NCBI GenBank assembly: GCA_965224745.1
Contig: CBDCZY010000008.1
Span: forward strand, 1 to 15,741
From: CBDCZY01 sp965224745
Lineage (GTDB): Bacteria > Pseudomonadota > Gammaproteobacteria > Methylococcales > Methylomonadaceae
Length of the DNA stretch: 15,741 nt
Direction of reading: 5' to 3'
Below are positions 5,485 to 12,944 of the stretch, in pieces; position 1 is the stretch's first letter; every line of letters begins with the position of its first letter. A program made the translations under genes and the position numbers. The notes below the pieces were generated by a model. The model was not told the DNA's origin, ran no database searches, and saw nothing but the letters and a program-made list of their open reading frames with translations.

Positions 5485-6073
5485 GTGCGGCAAGCGAAGC
5501 TTGTCGCTTCTTTCAGGGTGAAAGTCCCTGATGGGAGAAGTCCAAGGATTGGTATTTCGTACGGTCTAACCAACCACCCATATCGAGTGTTGCGTATCTG
5601 GCGGAGCGTTGCCAGCGGTTTCGACTGCTAGCAAACGGGAACAAAAGAGGATGCACGAAGCGTACACAGAGAACCACATAGGCCACAGGGGATACGTACA
5701 TCCCTGAAGCCATGTCAGCATCGTTAAAGTATCAAAGCAGTCGGCGACGTTTTTAACGCAACGGAAGCCAGCACAAAGAAATCGTCTTGGTAAGATTTCG
5801 GAGGGACTGTCGGTGTCAAGGGGCGTGGCATATGTGGAGAGAAGCGGCAAGAACTTGCGAGCCCCATAATGTTCCCAGAAACAGTTTTTTATTTATCACT
5901 GTTTAACTGGGTAAGTCTATCCAACGACAAGAAGGACGATTGAAGACGTTATGGGAGTCAGACACACTCATAGTACTCTGAGACGGTAGGGCCGATCACA
6001 TGGGGAAGGGGTGTGCAGAGTTGTGTAGCCCTCAAAGGAAACACGTACCGGACATGTAGAACTGGATACTACG
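5485..6073 (+). ncRNA. Ribozyme domains I-III and start of domain IV, outer intron
   Basis: These 589 bases hold no credible gene. They begin with GUGCGGCAAGC, and AGGGTGAAAGTCCCT (5516-5530) is a hairpin typical of the start of group II domain I. Another clear hairpin is CCCAGAAACAGT paired with ACTGTTTAACTGGG (5876-5914). The region is in the right place and of the right size for the large catalytic scaffold. I have not folded it completely. Confidence 0.72.
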
Positions 6074-6830
6074 ATGCAAACCTCACTGAGGGGAATAGCC
6101 AATAAAGCGGTAAAAGACCGAACCCATAGATTCCGAAACCTAATCAACTTGCTAACAGTAGAGTTTTTGCTTTGGAGTTGGACATTTGTCAACAAGAAAG
6201 CAGCGGCAGGCGTAGACCGAGAAAGTGCGTACGAATACGAACTAAACTTAGTCAACCATGCTGAAACACTGGTAGAAAGTGTAAAAGGAGGCTGGTATCG
6301 GGCGAAGTTAATCCTTAGAAAGTACATTCCCAAAGGGGGAGGCAAGATGCGCCCACTGGGAATACCGGCCATAGCCGACAAACTGCTACAAACAGCAGTG
6401 GCAAAGATACTCGAAGCAATCTATGAGCAGGACTTCCTCTCATGTAGCTATGGGTACAGGCCGGGAACAAGTGCGCATAAAGCAATCAAGGACTTGTCAG
6501 CGATATTGAGACCGGGGCACTATGGCTGGGTCGTAGAAGCCGACATAAAAGGCTTCTTTAATAATATAGAGCATGACAAGTTACTTAATATGCTGATGAA
6601 GCGCATTGATGACAAACCGTTGCTAAAATTGATTCGGCGGTGGTTAAAAGCAGGCATATTGGAAATAGATGGACAAGTACTACACCCCGTAAAGGGAACA
6701 CCGCAAGGTGGAATAGTATCGCCGATACTGGCGAATATCTATCTACATTATGGTCTGGATATGTGGTTTGAAGAAAGTGTAAAAACGCACTGCAAAGGAC
6801 AAGCCTATCTATGTCGATATGCCGATGACT
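6074..6830 (+). pseudogene. ltrA: Outer intron reverse transcriptase/maturase, part 1 of 3
   Basis: The ATG-initiated MQTSLRGIANKAVKDRTHRF start is typical of one group of bacterial intron proteins. This piece holds 252 codons plus one base. It shows RT0/RT1 (KKAAAGVD, YIPKGGGKMRPLGIPA), the catalytic aspartate in EADIKGFF (D157), GTPQGGIVSP, and CRYADD (YADD 249-252). The coding sequence breaks in the next codon, where the inner intron enters. Joining 6830 to 9969 gives YADDFVCAFEL, the expected continuation. Joining 10341 to 12003 restores the rest. The repaired protein is 420 aa with no internal stop. Read without splicing it ends at 6859. It may work if the inner intron splices out, but the IS1380 element still truncates it. 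Confidence 0.9.
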
Positions 6831-7343
6831 GTGTGCCACGAGCAAAGTGTATTGCGTAAGTAATACACATGTGCATGCTGCACAAAAGATGAGGGTAGGT
6901 CCCTCGGAGCCGCTTTACAGGAGGAGGCTTCAAACCGCCTTAAGCTGTGATGGTAAAGAGCCATGGTGGTGAGCGTTAAGGAAAAGGCAGAGCATGACTT
7001 TGTCAGGTAAGTGTTAAGGAGACGAATGTAAATGAACCTTTGATGACGTGTCGAAAGCGTAGTGATGATGTCAAAACCGAGGGGGTGTCGTTAACTCGGG
7101 ATAAGTTTGGGGGAAAACCTGTTTACTGCCCAAGCGGCATCCGGCATAAAGAAGGCGTGAACTTAACATAGGCTTTTGTGTGGAACGTGGGAACCTGTCG
7201 CCTTTGATGACAAGGGAGCAACTCAAGCAGAGACCCTGCAAGAGTCTGAGTACCGATGCAAGGCACAGGGACGGATGGCCCCGTAGTAGTGATGAAGGCG
7301 TTGTAATGGTGCTGGAGCAAAGGGGGTCAATTATTCAGTTGAA
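6831..7343 (+). ncRNA. Ribozyme domains I-III, inner intron
   Basis: 513 bases with no credible gene lie between the intron 5' end and its RT start. Several short hairpins can be seen (for example GAGCCGC..GCGGTTT-like pairing near 6907-6942). Length and position fit the catalytic domains of a class D (IIB-type) intron. Detailed folding was not possible here. Confidence 0.68.
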
Positions 7344-8210
7344 TTGATTAATCAACCACGTAAGTGGGAGGAATTTTTGAAGACAACAAAACCATTTGAT
7401 ATTTCCAAGTACGATGTTGTAAGGGCATGGGAACGGGTCAAAGCCAATAAAGGCGCCCCAGGCGTTGATGGTGAGACCCTTGAACAATTTGAGTCGAATC
7501 TCAAAGGTAATCTCTATAAACTTTGGAATCGTCTGTCGTCAGGCAGTTACTTTCCACCGGCGGTTAAAACGGTAGCGATACCGAAGAAATCGGGAGGTGA
7601 AAGAAAGCTGGGTATCCCTACTGTCTCTGACAGGGTTGCCCAGATGGTGGTTAAGTTACACTTTGAACCCTTGGTTGAGCCTTATTTTCATACAGATTCG
7701 TATGGTTATAGGCCAAATAAATCAGCACATCAGGCGCTTGAAGTCACCCGAACACGGTGTTGGCGTTACAACTGGTTGCTTGAATTTGATATCAAAGGTT
7801 TATTTGACAATATTGACCATAAATTACTGATGAAAGCGGTGAGAAAGCATACAGACAATCGCTGGATACTTCTGTATATCGAGCGCTGGTTAACGGGCCC
7901 GATTCAATTGGAAGATCGCTCGGTGATTGTTCGTAGCAGAGGAGTACCCCAGGGTGGAGTCATTAGTCCGGTATTATCTAACCTGTTTATGCATTACGTT
8001 TTTGATAAGTGGATGGAAAGAACATTTCCTGGCACACCCTTTTGTCGGTACGCCGATGATGGGCTCGCCCACTGTCATAGTGAAGCGGATGCAAACAGAG
8101 TTAAGACCGAGCTGGCAGCAAGGCTACAGGAATGTGGCCTGGAAATGCACCCGGATAAGACGAAGATTGTTTATTGTAAAGATGAAGATAGAAAGGAAGA
8201 GTATCCTGTG
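7344..8210 (+). pseudogene. ltrA: Inner intron reverse transcriptase/maturase, part 1 of 2
   Basis: This is the first 289 codons of the intron-encoded protein. The start is taken as TTG 7344: the frame is open only from 7296 and has no ATG before KWEEFLKTTK. An AAAGGGGG stretch lies about 17 bases upstream. Motifs are GAPGVDG, IPKKSGGERKLGIP, catalytic D149 in FDIKGLFDNIDH, GVPQGGVISP (about 200) and YADD at 236-239, all intact. The IS3-family element cuts the gene after codon GTG (8208-8210). Joining 8210 to 9478 gives EEYPVTSFDFLGYTF and an unbroken 426-aa protein; RmInt1's is 419 aa. As it stands the protein lacks the maturase part, and read straight into the IS it ends at 8243. Confidence 0.9.
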
Positions 8211-8239
8211 TGTAATGGTCAAGTTTTCTTGGAAGGATT

Positions 8240-9089
8240 TTAAGCCGCTTTTTTCATTTCTTTGGTTTTTTGATGAGGGGTTTTATAATCAATAGCAGAA
8301 TGTAACCTTTTATAGTTATAGAAACTAATATAGCTAGTCACAGCACTGACTACAGAGGAGTAATTAATAAAACTCAAATAGTTCAGCCTCTCTGTTTTTA
8401 AATTCCTAAAAAACCGCTCCATCACAGCATTATCCCAGCAATTAGCTCGACGGCTCATACTTTGTGTTATATCCAAGTCATGAAGATAATCAACAAATAG
8501 ATTGGCTGAATATTGAACCCCTTGGTCTGAATGAAACATTAATTGTTGAGTATCTGGCTTGTGTTTATTAATCGCATGTTCTAATGCTGACTTTGCAAGC
8601 TCTGCATTGGGTTCTTCTGATAATGCCCAGCCCATAATTTCTCTTGACCCAAGATCAAGTATACAAGCTAAATAGCTCCAGCCTGTATAGGTTTTAATGT
8701 AGGTAATGTCACCTACCCAGTGCGTATGAACAGTACTGGGATTAAACTGTCTTAAGTAAATGATCCGCTTTCTTGTGGACTTCTCCCGCTGGATAGCTGT
8801 GTCGCTTTTTAGGTTTTATGGCAATGACATTCGATTTTTTCATTAATGAAGCTGTTTTATAAACGCCTATTTCAATCCCTCTGTTAGCTAATTCAACCTG
8901 AGTCCTTCGTTTACCATAGGTATGCTGAGTTTCAATGGCTATCAATTTAATTTGTTCTATGGTTTCTTGTTCTTCATCGCTCATTTGATTATTAATCTGA
9001 TAGTAGTGTGTACTGAGAGCTATATTAAATAGTGTGCAAAGCTCTGTTGTTTGATAGCCTGGAGAAGCCTTCTTTATTTCAACAATCAA
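8240..9089 (-). pseudogene. IS3-family transposase OrfB, frameshifted
   Basis: The part 9089-8742 holds the linker region (ASPGYQTTELCTLFNIALST, then THYGKRR-like HTYGKRRTQVEL) and stops after ADHLLKTV. The other frame then carries on from QFNPSTVHTHWVGDITYI, giving the first catalytic aspartate. It continues through MGWALSEE, FHSDQGVQYS (second D) and NAVMERFFRNLKTE (E) to 8240. One or two bases have been lost near 8745-8750. In IS3 elements OrfB is made as an OrfAB fusion by -1 frameshifting at the A6G site in orfA, and the OrfB frame is open back to that site. The protein supplies the catalytic DDE core. Confidence 0.87.
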
Positions 9090-9409
9090 TTCAGATTGTT
9101 GTTGTCTCGAACAAAGAAGGCTGTGGCCTTTTTTAGTATTTCATTATCCCTTTTAGCTCGCCATAATTGCTTCTCTAGGCTTTGTATTTTCTGTTGTTCT
9201 GGGGTTAACGCTTGCTTATCCTGAGGTGTATTACCTTTGAGTTCATCTAAATATTGCTTTTTCCATCGCCTCACAGCAGAGTCACCTGCTCCTGATATTT
9301 CCATTACCTGCTTATTGGTATATCCTTCATTTACCATGAGTTTAGCGTAGTCTAGACACTGTTCTGTGGTGAAGGTTGTTTTAGGTTTTACTGTGGTTAT
9401 TTCGGTCAT
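9086..9409 (-). CDS. IS3-family OrfA (DNA-binding subunit)
   Basis: 107 aa. It contains a helix-turn-helix around LMVNEGYTNKQVMEISGAGD and AVRRWKKQ, followed by a leucine-zipper-like helix IQSLEKQLWRAKRDNEILKKA. That dimerises OrfA and OrfAB in this family. Within the codons for ILKKA lies the classic slippery heptamer A AAA AAG (minus strand, about 9126-9132). It would send ribosomes into the OrfB frame to make the OrfAB transposase. OrfA alone usually acts as a regulator. It is intact here, although its OrfB partner is not. Confidence 0.87.
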   Translation of the reverse strand: MTEITTVKPKTTFTTEQCLDYAKLMVNEGYTNKQVMEISGAGDSAVRRWKKQYLDELKGNTPQDKQALTPEQQKIQSLEKQLWRAKRDNEILKKATAFFVRDNNNLN

Positions 9410-9477
9410 TTTTTATCCTAATTTTGGGTTGGATTATAAGCTATAAATCCTTCCAAGATTATTAGACCATTACAGTG

Positions 9478-9891
9478 ACTAGTTTCGACTTTTTGGGCTA
9501 TACCTTTCGCCCACGTCGTTCGAAGAATAGGTATGGGAAATACTTTATAAACTTTAGCCCTGCGATGAGCAGACTGGCAGGTAAGGCAATTAGATCAGAA
9601 ATAAGGCGTTGGAAGCTGCATTTACGCAGTGATAAGTCGCTGTTTGATCTTGCCTTTATGTTTAAGGCGAAAATCCAGGGCTGGATAAATTACTATGGAC
9701 GTTTTTACAAGTCAGAGATGTACCCGACACTACGGCAAATCAATCGTAAACTCTGTTTATGGGCGACGAGGAAATACAAAAAGCTAAAGCATCACAGAAG
9801 AAGAGCGGAACATAGACTTGGTGATATTGCTAAACAGCATCCAAGTTTGTTTCCACACTGGAAACTGGGTGTCAGGCCAATGGTTGGATAA
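9478..9891 (+). pseudogene. ltrA: Inner intron reverse transcriptase/maturase, part 2 of 2
   Basis: This gives the last 137 residues of the inner intron protein. It begins TSFDFLGYTFRPR, the RT7/thumb region. The group II maturase domain follows: AIRSEIRRWKLHLRSDKSL, IQGWINYYGRFYKSEM, then INRKLCLWATRKYKKLKHH. It ends at HWKLGVRPMVG without an HNH endonuclease, as in RmInt1, which inserts during DNA replication. The stop codon is only three bases before domain V. It is separated from part 1 by the IS3 element and has no start signal of its own, so it is unlikely to be translated alone. Confidence 0.9.
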
Positions 9892-9894
9892 TGG

Positions 9895-9968
9895 GAGCCC
9901 AGTGAGCTGAGAGGTTCACGCTGGGTTCTGAGAGCAGCCGAGGGGGAGGTTCCCTTGGCTGACTCACC
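9895..9968 (+). ncRNA. Domains V and VI of the inner group II intron
   Basis: Domain V is 9895-9928, exactly 34 nt. GAGCCCAGTGAGCT and GGTTCACGCTGGGTTC form the stem, closed by a GAGA (GNRA) tetraloop. It has the catalytic AGC triad near its 5' side and the two-base bulge on the 3' strand. Domain VI follows: CAGCCGAGGG pairs with CCCTTGGCTG. The bulged A at 9962 is seven bases from the 3' end and is the probable branch point. The catalytic core thus looks intact. Confidence 0.9.
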
Positions 9969-10341
9969 TTGTCTGTGCGTTTGAGTTAGAAAGTGACGCG
10001 CAACGCTATTACAAAGTGTTGCCAAAACGACTAGCCAAGTTTGGACTGGAAGTTGCGCCTGAAAAGACGAATATCTTACAGTTTGACAGGAAATCGAAGA
10101 AACGATTTGATTTTTTGGGTTTTGAAATCTACTGGGGAAGAGGACGTTATGGTGGAAGAGTGCTGAAACGTCGGACATCTCGGAAGAAATACAATGCGGC
10201 GTTAGTCGGCTTTAAGGCATGGTGCCAAAAACACGGTCACTTGCCAAAAGCCCTGTTATTTGCGGAGCTGAATCGAAAGCTACGAGGGTACTGGAATTAC
10301 TATGGTATCCGAGGCAATTACGAAAGTATGGTAGATTATTA
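9969..10341 (+). pseudogene. ltrA: Outer intron reverse transcriptase/maturase, part 2 of 3
   Basis: The reading frame resumes after the inner intron as FVCAFELESDAQRYYKVL, with KRLAKFGLEVAPEKTNI and FDFLGFEIYWGRGRYG of the RT thumb region. The maturase part follows: RTSRKKYNAALVGFKAWC and LNRKLRGYWNYYGIRGNYES. It stops making sense at VDYY (10341), where the IS1380-family element begins; reading into the IS gives only three more residues. It is continuous with the piece at 12003-12135 once the IS and one TATTA duplication are removed. Confidence 0.9.
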
Positions 10342-11997
10342 CCTGAATCCGTGACTTAAAGTGCATCCACCAATCCTTGGGAAGCCACATTAACATTTCA
10401 ACGTTTTAATACCTTGTTATTATTTGAAATAGCTAATAATACGAGCACACTGAGGCTTTTTAAGCATCAATAGCTCTCAATTGACACCAAATTCTGTACA
10501 CCCGGCACTGCTATCCCTGAGAGACATGTTCTCGCATTTTTCTTAAGAATAGTGGGGTGTTATCCTGACGCTAAGCGATGGTAGGTTGACTCAAATGCTA
10601 AAAAACCCGGGCAGTGTTTGGAGAAACGAAGTTTTATTCGTCGCCCAGCATGGATGACCCGAGCCGCTAGGTACATTAGTTCCTGTATAACCGTTTTTAT
10701 TCGCCTTCTTTTGGCCGGATGACGGACAGGACTGATGTTGCCTATGAGCCCGATTAAGCCGATCCAACGCAAGATATTGTAACTATAAGCGCTCAATGCC
10801 ATGATCAAGTCGTTGGTGGCAAATTTGCCCGAAGGTAAGCGTTCGATATCGAGGTCGGTTTTAAATTCACTGTGGAATTGTTCGGAAGTGGCATGATCTT
10901 GGTAAAGAGCAATGATCTGTTCATCAGCGTAGGCGAGCGAATTTAATGAGGTCCACCAGCCTTCTATTTCTATCTCAGGGATTAACAGCATTTGACCCTC
11001 TGCATCCATAGTTCTTTCGATAACCCGCATGACGCGGCGGAAGCGATAGGTTTGCCCGTCTTGTTGTTGGGTTTCTTGGACACTGAACAAGGCGACCCGT
11101 TTGCCGACCCTCGGCGTTGTCCATTTGCCTTGTTGTTCAGCCAAGGCTAACCAAGCCTCCAGGTCTTGTTTTCTGGGGTTCCATTTCAGGATAGAGTCCA
11201 CTTGGTTTTGGTGCAGCCAGACACGGGTATCCAAGGCATCATGTCCGCTATCCAAACGCACCAGCAGCGGAGCCTCAGTCAAGCACCGAGCATATTCAAT
11301 GACGCGGTCCAGCGTCTTTTGAAAACCGTTTTGACAATGCTGCTTACCTTCTCGAAGTTCATTAAGCAGACACCAACCCTCATTACCCAGATAAGCCGCA
11401 ATCGGCGCATAGCCATCATGGCCTTTATAGGTTCTGGAAACACCTTCCTTCTGGGTCTTCTCATTGTTCATCGGATACACATCAATATCCAATGCGACAT
11501 GATGGGTGGCCAATGGCGTCACCGGTACCCCGGCATGAGTCAGAAATTCAATATTACATTGTTGCATGATGACCAATAGCGCTTCAGCCTCTTCATCCAG
11601 TCGTTGTCTTAATCTTGCGCTTGAGGGTACGCGCTTAATCGACAGCGCGTTCTTGAAGTAGTCATCATCTCGGTAGTTCTCGATTGCTTCGAAGTCGCTT
11701 TTGCCTAAACATAGCGTTCCAATGTATGATTTGATAATGTCGCTGTGCGAAATGCCATGGCGTAAAGGAATGCCGGCCTTGAGCACTTTATGAATAGTGC
11801 CATATCGATTTAAACACAAGCCAACTAAGGCCAAACCAGAATGACTTGTATAGGTTTCTGTTGTGGATTGTTCGATGATGAGACGTTTCATTTTGCACTT
11901 GTTGGGTGAAGTTTTTAATGCCTCTATTTTAACACTTTATTGCTTATTAATCAGCTAGATAACTCATTATATTAACTTCTTAAATCACGGATTAAGG
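10342..11997 (-). mobile_element. IS1380-family insertion sequence (1656 bp) inside the outer intron RT
   Basis: The inverted ends read CCTGAATCCGTGACTTAA (left) and CCTTAATCCGTGATTTAA (right, complement). IS1380 elements begin with CCT. The element is flanked by the 5-bp duplication TATTA (10337-10341 and 11998-12002). Length is the same as ISEcp1 and close to IS1380. Bases 10342-10559 are a non-coding end in which I see no gene; 11892-11997 is the promoter end. The element appears complete. Confidence 0.9.
10560..11891 (-). CDS. IS1380-family DDE transposase
   Basis: 443 aa from ATG 11891, a usual length for the family (about 420-450). It has the N-terminal SGLALVGLCLNRYGTI segment, DYFKNALSIKRVPSSARLRQ, and a DDE core: first aspartate in VALDIDVYP, second in LVRLDSGHDALD, and glutamate in the region HSEFKTDLDIERLPSGKF. 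The C-terminal NDLIMALSAYSYNILRWIG is also typical. The protein catalyses cut-and-paste movement of the IS. In ISEcp1-like relatives, weak end recognition can mobilise neighbouring DNA. No frameshift is visible, so it could be active. Confidence 0.92.
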   Translation of the reverse strand: MKRLIIEQSTTETYTSHSGLALVGLCLNRYGTIHKVLKAGIPLRHGISHSDIIKSYIGTLCLGKSDFEAIENYRDDDYFKNALSIKRVPSSARLRQRLDEEAEALLVIMQQCNIEFLTHAGVPVTPLATHHVALDIDVYPMNNEKTQKEGVSRTYKGHDGYAPIAAYLGNEGWCLLNELREGKQHCQNGFQKTLDRVIEYARCLTEAPLLVRLDSGHDALDTRVWLHQNQVDSILKWNPRKQDLEAWLALAEQQGKWTTPRVGKRVALFSVQETQQQDGQTYRFRRVMRVIERTMDAEGQMLLIPEIEIEGWWTSLNSLAYADEQIIALYQDHATSEQFHSEFKTDLDIERLPSGKFATNDLIMALSAYSYNILRWIGLIGLIGNISPVRHPAKRRRIKTVIQELMYLAARVIHAGRRIKLRFSKHCPGFLAFESTYHRLASG

Positions 11998-12002
11998 TAT
12001 TA

Positions 12003-12135
12003 CTATCGTATAAAAGGCCTATTGTTTAAATGGCTCAATCGGCGCAGTCAGAAGCGAAGTTACAACTGGACAGGGTTTAAAGCATTGCTCAAAGACTTTC
12101 CATTAATCAAACCTCATATCTGTCATGACTTCTAA
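12003..12135 (+). pseudogene. ltrA: Outer intron reverse transcriptase/maturase, part 3 of 3
   Basis: The C-terminal 43 residues of the outer intron protein follow the IS1380 element: YRIKGLLFKWLNRRSQKRSY and NWTGFKALLKDFPLIKPHIC, stop at 12133-12135. WLNRRSQ..SYNW followed by a short basic tail is how this group of intron proteins ends, and there is no endonuclease domain. The joint VDYY-YRIKG is in frame after removal of one TATTA copy. It has no start signal and is not an independent gene. Confidence 0.88.
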
Positions 12136-12174
12136 GAATAAGAAAAGAACCGTGTGCGAAGCGAGCAATTCTGA

Positions 12175-12243
12175 AAAGCCCAGTGCGGTAATTCCGCACG
12201 CTGGGATTTGTGAGGGGGCAGTTGGGCAACTGGCTGTCCTACC
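12175..12243 (+). ncRNA. Domains V and VI of the outer group II intron
   Basis: Domain V is 12175-12208, 34 nt. AAAGCCCAGTGCGG pairs with CCGCACGCTGGGATT around a short TAAT loop, with the AGC triad (12177-12179) and the two-base bulge on the 3' strand. The downstream CAGTTGGGCAACTG (12219-12232) and flanking bases form domain VI, ending ..CTGTCCTACC. The branch-point A and the exact last base are less clear than in the inner intron. Confidence 0.8.
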
Positions 12244-12267
12244 TTGATTGCTTAGAAAACAATCGTA

Positions 12268-12296
12268 TTGACAATGTAAATACATTCATCTAGTAT
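12268..12296 (+). promoter_or_regulatory. brnTA promoter and operator
   Basis: A perfect -35 TTGACA (12268-12273) and a -10 TAGTAT (12291-12296) are 17 bases apart. The spacer holds a perfect palindrome AATGTA-AA-TACATT (12273-12286). It is a likely operator for the ribbon-helix-helix antitoxin BrnA, which autorepresses its operon in Brucella. The brnT ATG comes seven bases after the -10 box, so the transcript should have almost no leader. Confidence 0.72.
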
Positions 12297-12303
12297 TTGC
12301 TCT

Positions 12304-12597
12304 ATGGACGAACAATTTGAATTACACAAAATTAACTTTGTTTGGGATAGGAGAAAATTAAAAATTAATCTTGCTAAACATGGCGTTAGTTTTGAACAAG
12401 CAGCAGAGGCGTTTTTTGATCCATTTATCAAAATTGTAGATGCAAGTCGTAATCAAGAGATCCGTGATGCCGTTATTGGTATGGACAAACAATGGAATCT
12501 TCTGTTTGTAGTTCATATAGCATTTGAGGAAGATCAAATTAGGATAATATCAGCCCGTAAAGTTACTCGTAGCGAAAAAGATTTTTATGAAAATTGA
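12304..12597 (+). CDS. brnT: BrnT-type ribonuclease toxin
   Basis: 97 aa from ATG 12304, the only plausible start. After a ten-residue lead it shows the BrnT signature FVWDRRKLKINLAKHGVSFE, then AAEAFFDP and the C-terminal IRIISARKVTRSEKDFYEN (family pattern RIISARkat..E...Y). BrnT is a RelE-fold ribonuclease that inhibits translation and is neutralised by BrnA. There is no Shine-Dalgarno sequence before the ATG, and the -10 box is seven bases away, so a leaderless message is likely. The gene overlaps brnA by 11 bases. The cassette begins just after the outer intron, and its attC follows brnA. Confidence 0.92.
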   Translation: MDEQFELHKINFVWDRRKLKINLAKHGVSFEQAAEAFFDPFIKIVDASRNQEIRDAVIGMDKQWNLLFVVHIAFEEDQIRIISARKVTRSEKDFYEN

Positions 12598-12871
12598 GAA
12601 CCTAAAAAAACGATTAAATTCAAACCGTCCAATGACATCTGTAACAATTCGGATGCCAGAAGATGTTGTTGATGATTTAAAACAAATTGCCCCATCTTTA
12701 GGCTTTTCTGGTTATCAACCTTTAATTCGAGCATATGTTGGGCAAGGTCTTAGAGAAGACCTTGAAAAAATGGATAATGATAAACTATTTTCTTTAATTG
12801 CTAGCTTAAAACGGCATGGTGTAAATGAAGAGATTATTGAAGAAGCACTTGCAGAAGTTGCGTATAAATAG
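12587..12871 (+). CDS. brnA: BrnA-type antitoxin, ribbon-helix-helix
   Basis: 94 aa. The region MTSVTIRMPEDVVDDLKQIA (residues 16-35) is a ribbon-helix-helix strand and helix, and GFSGYQPLIRAYVGQGLRED is the second helix and linker seen in BrnA/CopG-like antitoxins. The C-terminal tail NEEIIEEALAEVAYK is acidic. The partner toxin binds BrnA directly, and dimers bind the operator (probably 12273-12286). The start overlaps the end of brnT, giving tight coupling. The stop is seven bases before the attC left core site. Confidence 0.88.
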   Translation: MKIENLKKRLNSNRPMTSVTIRMPEDVVDDLKQIAPSLGFSGYQPLIRAYVGQGLREDLEKMDNDKLFSLIASLKRHGVNEEIIEEALAEVAYK

Positions 12872-12878
12872 TTAAAAA

Positions 12879-12941
12879 GCATAACGAATAAGGTTAGATT
12901 GTGTGAGCGGAGCGAACCACAATCTGAACCGTTTGTTGGAC
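12879..12941 (+). other. attC site of the brnTA cassette (short type, 63 bp)
   Basis: The left core region GCATAAC (12879-12885, one mismatch to RYYYAAC) and right core GTTGGAC (12935-12941) bound the same imperfect palindrome as the site at 2958-3020, including the single unpaired G. All bases from 12881 on are identical to that site, while the two bases before it differ. It lies directly after an unrelated toxin-antitoxin pair. Confidence 0.88.
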
Positions 12942-12944
12942 AAG

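Larger units (their letters stand above)
8211..9474 (-). mobile_element. IS3-family insertion sequence (1264 bp) inside the inner intron RT
   Basis: The ends read TGTAATGGTC, then TCTTGGAAGGATTT, on both sides as inverted repeats. They are flanked by the 3-bp duplication GTG (8208-8210 and 9475-9477). Removing the element and one GTG restores the inner RT frame exactly. OrfA and OrfB lie on the minus strand. This IS3 differs in ends and transposase from the one at 1523-2758. OrfB is frameshifted, so this copy is probably dead. Confidence 0.92.
6831..9968 (+). mobile_element. Inner group II intron, RmInt1-like, inside the outer RT gene
   Basis: It starts GTGTGCC (fits GUGYG) right after the T of a codon in the outer RT. 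It ends ..CTGACTCACC at 9968; this end is set by the need to restore GAC TTT GTC TGT (D F V C) across the joint. It has a perfect 34-nt domain V and a domain VI with a bulged A seven bases from the end. Without the IS3 element and its 3-bp duplication (1267 bases) it is 1871 nt, close to RmInt1 (1884 nt). Its RT has a maturase region and no DNA-endonuclease domain, as in bacterial class D introns. Confidence 0.9.
5485..12243 (+). mobile_element. Outer group II intron of a nested intron (twintron)
   Basis: The 5' end GTGCGG fits the group II rule GUGYG. The 3' end is placed just after domains V and VI (12175-12243); the last base is uncertain by one or two positions. The intron encodes a reverse transcriptase/maturase in domain IV, in three pieces (6074-6830, 9969-10341, 12003-12135). 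It spans 6759 bases, but subtracting the inner intron (3138) and the IS1380 element with its duplication (1661) leaves 1960, a normal group II length. It sits in the attC of the higBA cassette, on the same strand as the cassette genes. Known group IIC-attC introns also target attC. I cannot assign this one to a class with certainty. Confidence 0.85.

Noticed and set aside
5513..5850. Overlapping frames on both strands after higA
   Set aside because: The region is structured intron RNA; the frames have unlikely composition and no start signals.
7123..7320. Minus-strand frame in the inner intron ribozyme region
   Set aside because: No ribosome site or recognisable protein; it lies within group II domains I-III.
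8211..9474. The IS3 end repeat GTAATGGTC/GACCATTAC as a target duplication
   Set aside because: It is inverted, so it is part of the terminal inverted repeats; the true duplication is GTG just outside.
11101..11579. Plus-strand frames within 11101-11579
   Set aside because: They mirror the IS1380 transposase, which has clear family motifs on the other strand.
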